A stretch of 64,000 nt of DNA from Artocarpus heterophyllus. Its lineage: Eukaryota; Streptophyta; Magnoliopsida; Rosales; Moraceae. Both the position numbers and the translations under genes were made by a program. The notes beneath the pieces were generated by a model, which was not told the DNA's origin, searched no databases, and was given only the letters and a program-made list of their open reading frames with translations. Position 1 is the stretch's first letter. Every line of letters starts with the position of its first letter. Of this stretch, positions 1 to 12,054 are shown piece by piece. The stretch covers positions 13,112,372-13,176,371 of the forward strand of contig CM046350.1 of the NCBI GenBank assembly GCA_025403435.1. The letters are read 5' to 3'.

Positions 1-1751
1 AGATTTGTTAGAAAATATTAAAATGATTATTTAAAACACAGATTCAAAGGATTTTTTGAATTTTAAAATGATTTATATATTAAATTACTAAATTCTTAAG
101 TGATTGTTTTCAATACAAATTCAGTTTTTAAAACAATCATTTGAAAAATTTTCAATTAGTTGTTTGAAATAATCATTTGGAAAACAATCAATCAGTTGTT
201 TAAAAAATTAATTAAAAACTTAATGTCTTCTAATAAGTCTTTCAAAGCACCAATGTCCAGGTTTTCATGGGCTATGTAAATGTGGTTTATTCCTCTCTTT
301 GTTTCCAATGTATAAGAAAAAAAATCATCTCGATTGAAATTAAAACGAAAAAGTTTTTCTCTTTGCTTTAAATACATAAGAAAAAATCGTCTCAATTAAA
401 ATTGAAATGAAAAAATTATAACATTTTAAACCTTAAAATTTTAAAATTTTAATGTTAGAAGAAGGACAAAAAGAAAAAATGCATCGATTTTCACCGTAAC
501 TGATACCATGTTACTACACGTTGCTACCATAACAGTTTAGTCACGATTGTCTTTGCGTAAGTTTTAATTGCGTACTTTTAATCGTTGAAAGCAATATGCT
601 TTGACATTTCAGCCCTTGTCTATTAAAAATAATTACTGAAACAACACAATTATGGTACCTAATTAACCCACAAATGCCGGTTAACTTACCTGCAACTAAT
701 TACTTGACACATGATGTAACTGGTTACGTCCAACAGTACAACCAACAACAACAGCCTCCTATGCGTGACATGTGGCCGAATTTTGAAACAACTGATGTAC
801 CTTCCACCTCCGTCGTTTAATTTCTCTTTACTTGTTTTTTCGTTTAATTTCTCCTATGCTTGTTTTTTTTTTTTTTTAATGACCGTATGTTTGTTTATAT
901 TCAATTTTGCCAAAACTACTGCTTATTCTAATCTATACCGTAAATTAGTGTCAAGGTTTGACACTGTGCATGTGTTTTGATGAAAACGACACAGTTTTGG
1001 TCGAAAGTATTTCCTGTTTTTTTTTCCTAGCTAGTTTTAGATGCCATATGATGGGCTGAGTTGATATAAAGGGCTTTTCTCTTTTGCCTTGCTTCTTTAG
1101 CTAATGTATGCTTGGTTGTTGTTGTTTTTATTTATTTATTTATTTTTCATGATGTAGTGCTTCTTTTGCTGAAGACCAAAAATTGTATATACTTAGAAAC
1201 ATCTACCAACAACAAAACAAACGAGGCCTTGTTTGGTATTGTTTTAAAAGTTTTTGAAAATATTTTTACACGTTTTTATTTATTTATTTAAGTATACCCA
1301 AAGAAAAACAAGAATCTTTGTTATATCTATTTTTATTTTTTGAGAGGAGTAGTATTTATTTTTAGACACATGTTTTTATCAGTATTTTATATTATTACTT
1401 TTTTCAATCATCTCAACCTCTTTGTTAAATTTAAATGTTAGTTTTATATTTAAATTTTTTTACATGTTTCTTTAAAAAAAAGAGTCTTACATATTCCTCT
1501 TTAATTCTAAATAAAACCCATAAACACTTTTTCTTTATCGTCCTTGTAAGTTATAAGGATAATTTTTCTTAAACGTGCCCTTGATTATATTTTTTTTCCA
1601 TGCGATGTCTAGCAGACATTATGTTAGTATTAAATGTGTTTTACAACCAACTAAAACAACCAACACACCCTTTTATTTCTAAATAAAGTATAAAATAAAA
1701 GTAACACATATATGAAACCTAAAATAATGCTCTCACAGTGCATCACACGTG
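1..1751. other. Intergenic, no gene seen
   Basis: AT-rich sequence with homopolymer T and A runs. The only ORFs are short and low-complexity, with no recognisable protein similarity. No repeat termini could be defined. Confidence 0.6.
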
Positions 1752-1931
1752 ACTTAGGACTAGTTCTTTAACATATTTGAAGGGAGTTTGTATTTATATA
1801 GTAAAACTAGAAAGAAAACTCAATAATGAGGGAATCGATTTACTTAGAACTAGTTCTCTAACAATTTTAAAGGGAGTAAGTATTTATTTTGTAAAACTAG
1901 GAAGAAACCTTAACAATGAGGGAATCGATTT
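1752..1931. repeat. Two-copy 90-bp tandem duplication
   Basis: Two adjacent units (1752-1841 and 1842-1931) both run from acttag(g/a)actagttct to gagggaatcgatt, with scattered substitutions. This is a diverged local duplication with no coding content. Confidence 0.8.
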
Positions 1932-2318
1932 CTTCTATCTTGTGATGAGTGATTAGTGTTGTTGTAAAGACATTGTTTTAGACGTCGAAGCAATATGCAT
2001 ACATCCACGGCGTCAATTGAGTATTTAATATATTATTCTTTAGGGTTCTTGAGGAATTATCTTAGTATTTGCCATCAAATGCTTTCGGTTATGTGGAAAA
2101 TATCTACTCAAAATTGCTGGCTGATATTGTGGTTCTTTATTGACTTGATCATTAGCCCTAAATGGGCAGCTTTAGATTTTGGCAGTCGAGACATTCATTC
2201 AATTTATAAGCCATGCAGCAATTGATAATTGGCGTATAATTAGCTCAAACTAGAGACCAAAGAGGGCGGTTTGCCCTAATTATCTGGTTGATTTGTTGAG
2301 ACATGAGAGAACATTGGT

Positions 2319-2575
2319 TCTTTTTTTTTTTGGGTAGGGCAAAGGGGTCAAAGACCTAAAGAAAAGAAAGATAAACAAAACAAATTACACAGAAACCAAA
2401 CGAGGGAGAGATACTCCCAAAATATCCTGCAGAAGCACTCCTTTAATGCTTAAGGGAAGGTTCGGAAATGAAAGAAAGTTCAAGCTTTGAAAGAGCATCA
2501 GCAACACAATTTGCCTCACGGAAAATGTGGACAAACTATAATGGAGATGAGAAACAATTATCCGCATAAGCGCTG
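2319..2575 (-). pseudogene. 5'-truncated LINE remnant (RNase H tail plus poly-A)
   Basis: On the - strand one frame reads FVHIFREANCVADALSKL and then stops after about 13 more residues. This is the C-terminal HxxREANxxADxLS signature of the RNase H domain found at the end of plant LINE ORF2 and related reverse-transcriptase genes. Below the stop lies a short 3' UTR and then a run of about 12 A on the - strand (T run at 2319-2331), as expected for a poly-A retroposon 3' end. Only about 250 bp remain, and upstream codons already contain a stop. Everything 5' of the RNase H tail is missing, which is typical of incomplete target-primed reverse transcription. No convincing target-site duplication was found. 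Confidence 0.72.
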
Positions 2576-2599
2576 TATAATGTCTTTTTTAAACGCTAG

Positions 2600-3688
2600 A
2601 AACAACAAATACATATTTGATTGGAATTCAAAGGAATAATAATTTTGAGAAAAGAAGCAACAAATTAAGAATGTTTTATTATTATTATTATCATTATTAT
2701 TATAGAAAGAAGCATGTTATCCTTTCAATTTTGAAAATTTAGCTGCTCTTTTGTGAATAAAAATGTGTTAATTCATTTGTCTTCAAGCTTAAACGACATT
2801 GTTTATAAGAATCGTATGTACCGTTTTGGGTAGGAAAACGTCATTTCTTTTCCCCGTGAATTTTTATGTCGTTCAGAGATATATCGGTTGTTCGTTTAGG
2901 ATTTGTTGTTGTTGATTTGAATTCCTGTCACGATTTATTCCAACGTCTTTAAAAAGTTCTTTGTCGTTTGGTTAAAAGTTTGTTGTCCGAGCAACGTGGG
3001 GCCAAGATGACTATCATTATTGTTGGGGATTATAGTTAGAATTATTTAAAAATTTATCATATTTAACAAAGTTAAGAGAAATATTTGAGAGCTCATATTC
3101 AATTTGACGTCAATCTCATGTAATGAATTTTGTTTGATGTTTTATGAACATTAGTATTTAGACCGTTGTTGCTATTTTTTTTTTTTTATGAACATTAGTA
3201 TTTAAAATTTAGACCGTTGTTGCTACAAAATGGTGAATTCATAGCTTATATCTTCATAGAAAATTTAAAAGTACAAAATTGTTGACCTCTTAAAAATTTT
3301 AGAGATTGGTGAAGTAATTTTTTTTAATTAAAGAATTTTGATTATCCTTATTGTAAAAACAAATATCTTATCCATGTTAAAAAAATATATTAGTCATGAT
3401 GAAAATGCAAAAGAAGCTTATTGCTTCCATTAAACAGAAATGTACATTTTCATATATGATTGAGATGGTCTAGCTAGACTAATAAAAGCAAAGAAAAAAA
3501 TGGATCATTTCCCACTCCTTTGAACTACGTAATTCTTTTCAAAAGAATAAACAATGTAATGCAAAAATGTTGAAAGAAATACTGCACAACTTTCCAGGAG
3601 GACATACATGTATGTAATATTGGTATGTAAAATGACAAGCAATAGAACAAAAGAGAAATAGACCAACCCGCATTCAACCAAGTGAAAG
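2600..3688. other. Intergenic, no gene seen
   Basis: AT-rich spacer with an ATT microsatellite near 2670-2702 and a 30-bp local duplication around 3160-3225 (both copies contain 'tagaccgttgttgct'). The short - strand ORF at 3505-3723 has no recognisable family features. Confidence 0.55.
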
Positions 3689-3696
3689 ATCGCAAC

Positions 3697-3989
3697 AAGA
3701 GCCGTCGATTTAGGCCGGGTCAAACAAGACGACCAGTGACCTGTCTTTTTTGGCTTGGGTCTAGCTCAACCTAGTCCAAATCTCGGGTCGAGCTGATAAA
3801 AAATTTAGATCGAAACTAAAACTACTCCTACTTGATTAGATATATATCTTTTTAAAAAAATTCCTTATAAAATTCGGGCTGCCTAGTCCCAACCTTAGAC
3901 CCATGCAGGCATTGACCCAGATTGGCCAATCTGATTTTTTTCTTTTGGCCCATATGTGCTGGCCGGAGCAGTTTGAATTGACATCTCTA
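3697..3989. mobile_element. hAT-type MITE (about 293 bp)
   Basis: The right end reads inward as TAGAGATGTCAATTCAAAC. The left end reads aAGAGCCGTCGATTTAGGCC, an imperfect inverted match with the first T mutated. The flanking 8-mers are atcgcaac (3689-3696) and atcataac (3990-3997), 6 of 8 identical, which fits the 8-bp target duplication of hAT transposons. The interior is GC-richer than its surroundings and does not code, so the element depends on a transposase elsewhere. The superfamily is inferred from TIR style and duplication length. Confidence 0.65.
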
Positions 3990-3997
3990 ATCATAAC

Positions 3998-4775
3998 AAA
4001 CAAGTAAGCATTATTAAAAAATATATTATTTTTTATTTTCTTTTTTTTAAGAAAGAAGGCATTATCAATAAGTTAAAAACAACAAAAGAGAGAAAAAAAA
4101 AAAATCCATAAAAAGGAGAAGAAAAGGTTGAAATTGATGTGTAAGTTGTGAACTTAAACCATTAGATTTAAACAAAGTATAAAGAGAAGAAATTTGAACC
4201 ATTGGATTGGTTAAATCAATGGTCAAAGTACAAAAAGTATTCACCCTTTATACAAGTTAGGTTAGATATATTTCAATTTAAACTATAATTTTGATATTTA
4301 AGTTAATTTTTTGTCACTCAATGTTAGTTTTTTAAGTGGGATTCATGTCGTATTATTGTATAACACTTGAGTTGTCTCCTCACATAACATTATATTTTTA
4401 GAAAATGACTTTTAAAATGTTTTTTGGGTTTTGACATTTGCCCTCAAAGTTTTGATTTCAACACATTCCTTCTAAACTTACCAATTCGTTGCAATTTGCT
4501 TCATATCCTAATTGTCATTAAATTAACGAACAGAAAAGCCTACAGCCATAGCACACGGGGACGAAAAATAGAAACATATTGGGAAAAAAAAATTCTCAAT
4601 TTAGAGCTTAATAATTAATTACCCAAATTCCCAAATCAACATCCAAATTCGATCCCAAATAGATATAACTAGAGCACATTGCAACGAATTAACAAGCTCA
4701 AGCGTTAAAGCATCAAACTTGTAATTTCAAAAGCCAAACTATTAAAATACAAAAAAATTGGGGAGGTAAAAGTCA
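3998..4775. other. Spacer between two hAT-type elements
   Basis: AT-rich with poly-A and poly-T tracts. No recognisable gene. The 64-codon ORF at 4424-4618 shows no family features. Confidence 0.5.
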
Positions 4776-4783
4776 TATTTTAC

Positions 4784-5590
4784 TAGGGCTGTACAAAAAC
4801 AACCCCACACCCGTCAACCACCCGCCCCCACCCCCGCCTCCGTCCATTTTGAAAAAAGCGGGTTTACGTTAGCAACCCACCAACGGGCGGGTTTGGTTTT
4901 AAGTTTTTGAGGGCGAGTTCAACCCGCACCCGCCCGCCTATATATTTAAAAAATACTTATTATTTATTTGATTTTGGTTCTTATTTTAGAGATGATTGAA
5001 CAATCCAACACTCCAAGCACGGGCTCGGCTACTTTTTGACATATTAGAAACTGAAAATTCTCTCATTATTTTGTGAAGTGTTCAAAATTCAAATCAAGTA
5101 AGTTAGTAGAGAAAGGCCTAAAAGAAAAAAAACACTTAACTTTGTTCATCATTTCATTTGTAGCATTCTATTATTTTCGAACCCAATGACTAAGCTTTAA
5201 TCTTTATGGACTCTTGATTTTGTTCATCACTTCATCTGTAGTTGATGTTTCTTATTGCAGTGAATGATTATGTTTCTTAATTTGTGCTTTTGAATATGGT
5301 CATTGTCTTTAAGCATCAAACTTGTTGGGAATGCTTTATGTATTATCATCTTATATTTTCTGTAAATTTTCTTCACTTTCTAAAAAAAGGTCCAAAAAAT
5401 TACATTGGACAATATAACATAGATTTAAACCGCCTCAACCCGCCCGCAACCACTCAAAACCAAACCTAAACCACCCGTCATGTGGTGGGCAGTTTGGAGG
5501 TTGGTTAATCACCAACCCACCATCTAAAAAAACAACACCGTATCCACCCAAAAACTATCAAACCACCCAAACCACCCACCGTTCACCCTA
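4784..5590. mobile_element. Non-autonomous hAT-type element upstream of AHL (807 bp)
   Basis: The element begins TAGGGCTGTACAAAAAC and ends, read inward, TAGGGTGAACGGTGGG. Both subterminal regions are rich in CCACCC/GGGTGG and CCCGCC words. The flanking 8-mers tattttac (4776-4783) and tgttttac (5591-5598) agree at 7 of 8 positions, as for a hAT target duplication. The middle (about 4940-5400) is AT-rich and encodes no transposase. The right end lies about 260 bp upstream of the likely AHL start codon, so the element probably sits in or beside the AHL promoter. Confidence 0.78.
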
Positions 5591-5846
5591 TGTTTTACTT
5601 TAGGCCGTAAAACAACAAATTTTACGTATAAACGATTCGTCGTTTAGAAGACTGGAGGTTATTTGACAAACATCCTTACTCTTAAACGACGAAACGACAA
5701 GCCTGCTCCTCACGCTTGGTGCCAACATTGTGCTCCGAAAAGTGCCGAGGAACGCCAATCTCACGGTAAACACTGCCACTTGACCTCCACAAATTCGGCG
5801 CCGTCGATTCCCAATCCACCACCATCCTGGATTCCTGATTTCCGTC

Positions 5847-8800
5847 ATGGGAGTCTTCACCTCCGCCTCGGACTTCTCAACCGCCCGATTCACTGCCTCG
5901 CTCTCTTCTCCTGCACCTCTCCGCAGACGATTTTTCACTGCCAGGTTTCTCTCCACCTTCTCCCCTCCAACTTCCCGGATTCTGTTACGCTCTGTTCCAT
6001 CCATGGCTTCAATTTCAGGTCCTCTCTGCCATTTCCGTCCCACGAAGCCAAGTATCATCAACACCTCGAAGCAGCCGTGGATGTCGTGGAGAGAGCTTGT
6101 CGTCTTTGTCTTGATGTATTCTCCTTATCATACTTTCTTATATCTGTTAACTCAATCTCATTGCCTGCCAATGTTGGTTGTGAATTACACTCGTTAATCG
6201 TATTGGGAAAGTTTTGGAATTTTTTTTGGAAGTGTTTTTGACAATGGATTTTTGGTGATTATCAGGTGAAATCGTCGTTGTTTTCAAGCGATGGACGTAT
6301 AATCGAGAAGAATGATCGGACTCCGGTCACGGTCGCGGATTTTGGGGTTCAGGCTCTGGTCAGTCTGGGTAATTAAATCCTTCAGTTGTTGCAGATTACC
6401 TAAATTCTGTTACAATGAGTCTTTTGTTTTCTATTTTTCATATTTTTTCCAAATAAAATGGACTACTAATTTGTATAGAAATGTCAAAGCTGATTTTGTA
6501 TATAGCACTTAAATAGGTATTTCATAGGTTTTGATTTGATTTTTTTTATTGATTTATTTTGTATTATCATGATGATCATTAGTAACTTCAGTAATGACTT
6601 AGATTTGTTGGCATACACTGAGATAAAGTAAAATAATCAAAACAACCACTATTTAGTGCTATAAAATAGAAAAAAAAAAAAAAGAATATGAATTTTGCAG
6701 TTCATTCATTTGCTATGCCTCGAATTGCTGGAATGCAACTTAGCAAATTTTTCCTTCAATGATTGAACTCAGCTGCAGGGCTCACAAAAATCAAATCGAC
6801 TAGTCTTATTGGTGGCATCGTTAGGATGTTGATTGATTCTATTCAGATTTATGGATAATACTGGAGTGTGGCATTTTTCTTTTGTAATTACAGAACGACC
6901 AGACTTCATTATGGTTAGATAGCTTAAAAATGAGAAACCATGACATAAGAATAGCTGTTTAGTCCAGAAACTAATGAAGAAGAACCGTTCGTGGAAGAGC
7001 GAGCATATCACATTGGTCAAGAAATATACAATAGTTCCTTAATCCCTGTAGTGAACCGAACAAATCATGGAACTTGCTAAAAATGGTTTGAGCTAGTATG
7101 TGCGTGCAATGCTCGTTGAACATGGACGAGACGATAGGATTTTCCATTGGCATTCTGTAAATTCTAGACCTACGAGTGACGTGCTTAATGAAACTATACG
7201 ATTTTCCATTGGTATGAAACTTCACAAGTAGTGCTGCTTTTGCGCTTTGTTTACAGAGCTAGGTAACCTGTTCCCTTCAATTCCACTGGTGGCGGAGGAG
7301 GACTCTGCTTCCGTACGTTCCAATAACCTAGCTGATTTAGTTGCAAGTGCTGTAACTGGTAACTCAAGCATTACACATAGATCGTGTACAGAAGCTGACG
7401 TACTGCAGGCAATTGACAGAGGTGGAAAGGATGCTTTTACTTTTGGATCTAAACCAGCTACATATTGGGTAGGTCTAACTATGCATTCATTTAAGTTTGG
7501 GAAGAAGAGAAAGTTAAAGGTTTATCTTTATATATTTGAGGACGATATTGATAGTATACAAGTCATGTGTATATCAATGGGATCCATGAATGCTAGTTGC
7601 ATGCTTTTCTAAGGTGTTTGAAAGGTTCTAACTGTTTATTATGCACAGGAAATTTCAAGTGATGCCCAAATTCTTTCCCTTACTCTAAAACATGCTCTTT
7701 CTACTTGAAAATTTTCTTTGAGAGCGATGATTATCTCTGTACTTTCAATACCTTATCCTCAATTGTCAATACAGGTATTAGATCCAATTGACGGGACACG
7801 AGGATTTCTAAAGGAAGTGAAGCCTTATACGTGGTATGTGTTATAGTTTAGGAGCTTTATATTCGTGTCATATCTGTTGAACGTTTAGCAGCACCTTCAC
7901 CCATGATAAATCACGTTTGGAGTACCTGTATAATATAAATAATTGGTTGGCTGTAACGGGTTGTTTAATTATGTTCATGCATGGCTAATCTAAAGTAAAC
8001 TTTCTTGAATTAGTTTTACATTTATAAGTACCTTCGTCGATCTTTATATCTGTTTCTTGTTTTTCCTTCATTTTCTGATGAAGTGCCTTATTTTCAGGTA
8101 GGCTTAGCTCTGGTAGTTGATGGAGAAATTGTCTTAGGTGTTATGGGTTGCCCTAACTGGAAAAATGATTCTTCCAGTAAAACAGGGATCATTATGGTTG
8201 CTTATGCCGGATGTGGCACGTGGTCAAAACAATTGCCATTTGTGCTGGATGGAGAAGTTAATTTGTCTTCCAGTTGGACCAGATGCTTTGTTGATCGGTG
8301 TTCCTTATTTCACGAAGCACGCTTTTGTATTCCAGATAGTCAGACATGGGACTTTTTGCCACTGTCTGCTTTTTATACCGCAACAACTAATGCTGATGAT
8401 GTGGGGGACAATCAAATTCTTCTTTTACCAACGTGTTGTGGAAGGTTGGCCGTTTTTATATCAACGGGACATGATTTCCCACTTATATGCATCTTGATAT
8501 GATGTATTTTCAGAGAGTGATAATTGGTCGTCAGACTCAGAGCTGTTTTGTCTATTCATCAGTTCCACAAATCTGGGAGAAGTCCATATGCATTAACCGT
8601 AAAATCCACTGCTAGAGCTTATGGAAATGCATACTTGTTTAATCGACAAACTTGGGATCTTTTATCTGTGCTTTTTCTTTTTTTTCTTAGATGGGAGTTA
8701 ATACTCGTATTGCCTTTTCTACTGAACTGGTCAAGGAGTATATACAAGGTCCAAGCCATTTGCCTTACATCAATATATATCATACAGAGAAAAACTTAGC

Positions 8801-10793
8801 AGATTATATATATACATCTCACAAACATTAGAACTCCCTACTGATCTGTCTATATTTCTCTTTTTAGTAAAGAAAATTTCTCTCTCTCTCTCTCTACTCA
8901 GATGGCCATCCCAATGTTTGTGTCCTGTATCCTATCTCTATCTTGATTTCAACTGTGACAATCGCATATGTGAACAGCATTGTTCTAGTACGGATCAGTT
9001 AACCTGGACAAGCTTTGACTTTATGTTTGATGTGTGCAGCTTATGCAAATATCTTATGGTGGCGTCAGGCAGGGCTTCGGTTTTCATTCTTCGGGCAAAA
9101 CTTCAAACAGCTATCAAGGTACTTTTGCGTGGTGTTGTAGTCAATCAGTGAATTCAAAAGCTTCACTGATGTTAATTCATTTTTTTACAACATCAGGCTT
9201 GGGATCACGTTGTTGGCATGATATGCGTGCATGAAGCTGGTGGAAAGGTATATTCCCCATACCCTGCATAATTTTGTCTTCAGTACTGGCGTTCATGTGC
9301 TTCCATTTTTGTCCCTTAAAGTTGTGATATCCTTTATGACAAGTGATCTTTCTGTTGAGCTAAATGTTAACAAGTACAAAACCAAAAAAAGTTGAAGTGA
9401 TCAAATTGAAAACAAAAAAGGAAAGTATAGTACACTTCTATTAGGGTGTTTGGAACATCACTTTTAACTTATCAGTTATAACTGTGCATAGTAGTAAAGC
9501 TCTCAGTAGTTATAGTAAAAAGCAAAAAGTTGCTACAATGTAAAACTCTCGCTTTCACATGCTATAGTTCTTAAATTTAAAACATATGTTATAACTGATT
9601 CTCCAAATATAAGCTATATTTTCTCATAAATAGCACCTTTAAAGTACTTTCAATTTTTGCTTAGTATAGGCAGCATGACTGATAGATTTGAATTTTACTT
9701 TGATCTCGTACGTGTGTTTTGATAAATACATGTGTATTAAAAATTTTCAAACGCCAACTAAAGCGATTAGACTAAACACTATCACATATATCACTAATTA
9801 ATACGTATGTAAGGAGTGACACTTGATTGAAAAAAGAAAGAAAGAAAGAATGTGAGATAAATATGTGATTATATGAATGCCATTACAGGGAGTCCGTCCT
9901 TTTCTTTTAAGTGACACCTCCACTGGATAAAAATTACCCAAAGAAGTTATTACAAAAATAAAGGATGATAAGAAGGTGATGAAAGCAAGAGAATGCCAAA
10001 GGTGGTACCGTAACATTCAGACCTATTTGGGAAATGAGTTAAAATTAAGAGTTTAAACTACAAGTATTTTTGCATGTGAGAGCTTTATACTGTAGCTCAC
10101 TTTTGCTTTACAATCTGAGGGCTTTACATTGTTTGTAGTTGGAATTATGAGTTCCAACTAAGGTTGCCAAACACCACTATTGGAACAAGACAAACGTTAC
10201 CATGTGTATTCTTCAGTGAAGTGTGTTTCTTTATTTCATGGAAGGCGATTTTTCAACATTATCTAATGTTGAATTGTTAATAACATGATTGTACTCATAC
10301 CATATATTTATTTTACCATACTTTAAACTATGTCTAACCTTCCGCAACTTTCCCATATATATTATTTTGATATCTACCTCGTGCATGATGGCTTAATAAC
10401 AATATTGAAACATAAGTCTTAGCCTGCCGCTCCTCACGTCTTTCTAACTTATTTTAATGTTGGAATCTCGTTATTGTTGGATTCGGCCCATTATGATATT
10501 TGTAAAATTGTAACCGTACACTAGAATTACATGTGGATGTTGTGATGTTATGTCAACTACTGTGCTTAAAGTTTTTGGACAAATCATGGATCTCTAAAAT
10601 TGTCTTTAATCACAGAGACTAATTAACCTATGTTGATGTTGTTAGGTGACCGACTGGAAAGGGTAGTCAGATCAATCTCGCGGCCGATGAAGACGGAGGG
10701 AGGATCATTTATCCCTCGGGCGGTGTCCTTGTGACCAATGGAAACTTGCACAATCGGATCATAGAGCTCATCTCTTGTGGTTTAACGGTTTGA
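5847..10793 (+). CDS. AHL: HAL2-like PAP phosphatase, 8 exons, three frame breaks
   Basis: 3'(2'),5'-bisphosphate nucleotidase of the SAL1/HAL2 family, which hydrolyses 3'-phosphoadenosine 5'-phosphate (PAP) to AMP. The exons I infer are 5847-6115, 6266-6368, 7257-7468, 7775-7833, 8098-8444, 9040-9118, 9197-9247 and 10646-10793, all joined by GT-AG introns. Motifs seen: AEEDS (metal-binding Glu) early in exon 3; DPIDGTRGF, the inositol-phosphatase signature, across exon 4; WDHVVG...HEAGGK (second signature) in exon 7; and a C-terminal GGVLVTNGNLHN block in exon 8. The first about 58 codons from 5847 are rich in Ser, Arg, Ala and Phe, like a plastid or mitochondrial transit peptide. Three single-base lesions break the frame. 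Exon 1 lacks one base between the transit frame and the RSSLPFPSHEAKYHQ frame (about 6000-6030). Exon 4 lacks one G near 7812-7815 and is 59 bp instead of 60. Exon 8 has an extra base at about 10661, giving an immediate TAG. Splice sites and motifs are otherwise intact, with no other stops. Either these are base errors in the assembly or the gene is a very young pseudogene. Intron 7 (9248-10645) holds repeat copies. The length would be about 420 residues, normal for the family. Confidence 0.88.
9447..9625. repeat. Dispersed MITE-like repeat, family A (in AHL intron 7)
   Basis: Contains the words shared by at least six places in the window: 'gtgtttgg' at an edge, then aaagctctc, 'agttgctacaatgtaaaa' and ctttcacatgctatag. 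Similar copies lie at 10021, 17108, 35684, 38658 and 40178. It is short, non-coding and partly self-complementary. The family is not identified and the boundaries are approximate. Confidence 0.5.
10021..10185. repeat. Dispersed MITE-like repeat, family A (in AHL intron 7)
   Basis: Starts near acctatttggg and ends near ttgccaaacacc, so its edges are roughly inverted. It contains gcatgtgagagctttata and ggctttaca, the family-A core words. Like the neighbouring 9447 copy it lies inside the last AHL intron and does not interrupt an exon. Confidence 0.5.
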
Positions 10794-10800
10794 TAGTGAG

Positions 10801-11536
10801 TGTTCTACATCTGCATTGCATATTTTTCATAGAGCAAAAAATAAGATGGAATGATAAAAGACAACAGGAATAGAAAGAAAAATCTCACTATCGCCCAATT
10901 AATAATAATGTAATTTATTAGCAATTAATAAAATTATTTTACTTTGATGTCATGAAAGAAAAAAGTGTGTGGCAAACTAGAATAGTTGTGAATTAATATA
11001 TTTTAATTCCAGTTTTGATTTTCAATTCCGTTGGTCTAGATATGATGAAGTAAGCTTGGAATTCAAGAGCCTGTTCCCAAATGTGATTTCTGTGTTTTTG
11101 CTCGGGAGATGAAAGAAAGATTTTTGTGATTCCCAAACAGCCTAGAAGTAGGATTATTATTGTTATTATTATTATTATTAGTTGACATTGGGTCAAATTC
11201 ACCACATGAATACTGGAGCCTTTTCAATCGATCTATTGTGTTTTACAATTTCGACCTTCTAAATTCAAAAGTGCGTTCCACATGTTTTGCGTCATTTTCA
11301 CAAGTAAAAATGTATATTTTACCTCCTGGCTTAAAAAAAAAAAAAAAAAGCTTCCCTATCTTAAATATCTTTGATTGCATAAATCGTAAGACAATATTAC
11401 TCTACCAATCATTTTTGGACACTTATGGGGATCTCGTGAATAAGGAGGCTTCAACTGATCACCATTATAGACAACCATAAATGATAAAACCTTTCTTCGT
11501 CCCATATGTGTCCCAGAATACTTGTGTTGGACTCAA
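10801..11536. other. Intergenic downstream of AHL
   Basis: AT-rich 3' flank of AHL with an ATT microsatellite at 11155-11179 and an A16 run near 11333-11348. No further gene recognised. Confidence 0.5.
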
Positions 11537-11545
11537 AATTTTATA

Positions 11546-12014
11546 GGGTTATTTGCCTTTTTATATTATATATTTTAGGTTTTTTTAAATACCATATTTT
11601 TAATTTTATATCTCATTGAATTTATACCTTTAGATTTGATTTAATACATAAATTTATACATTTTTTCAATGAATATTGAAAATTGTTCTAACAAATTGCC
11701 CAAATGTCCCGTAATTTGAAAAATAAGAGAATTTTACACATTTAAAAAAAAACTATATACTGAGGTTTTTGACTTCAAATATATACCTTAAAATAGGTGT
11801 TTTGTATTTTTTCTTTTTCTTTTTTAAAGGTTTTAATTTTTCTCCATTTTACTTAAGGATAACTTTTTAAAGGTCAAAATCAACTATCAACTGAAGTAAG
11901 ATATAAATTTTTATATTAAATTTAATCTAAAGGTATACATTCGATGAGATTAAAAACTAAAGGTATAGGTTTCGAATTCACTTAAAATAAAGGGTATAAA
12001 AAGATAAATATCTC
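11546..12014. mobile_element. Mutator-type long-TIR MITE (469 bp)
   Basis: The two halves are inverted copies. The left reads GGGTTATTTGCCTTTTTATA, and the right, read inward, GAGATATTTATCTTTTTATA. Complementarity continues through words such as tatacctttag for well over 100 bp. The flanking 9-mers are identical: aattttata at 11537-11545 and 12015-12023. A 9-bp duplication with long TIRs is the Mutator (MULE) signature. There is no transposase ORF. Confidence 0.83.
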
Positions 12015-12054
12015 AATTTTATAAATATCAACAGGAATGTTCTAGAAATTTCAG

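Noticed and set aside
5600..6064. 154-codon ORF on the - strand opposite AHL exon 1
   Set aside because: It is a mirror of the GC-richer exon 1 of AHL. It has no domain and no splice structure, and the + strand has clear homology.
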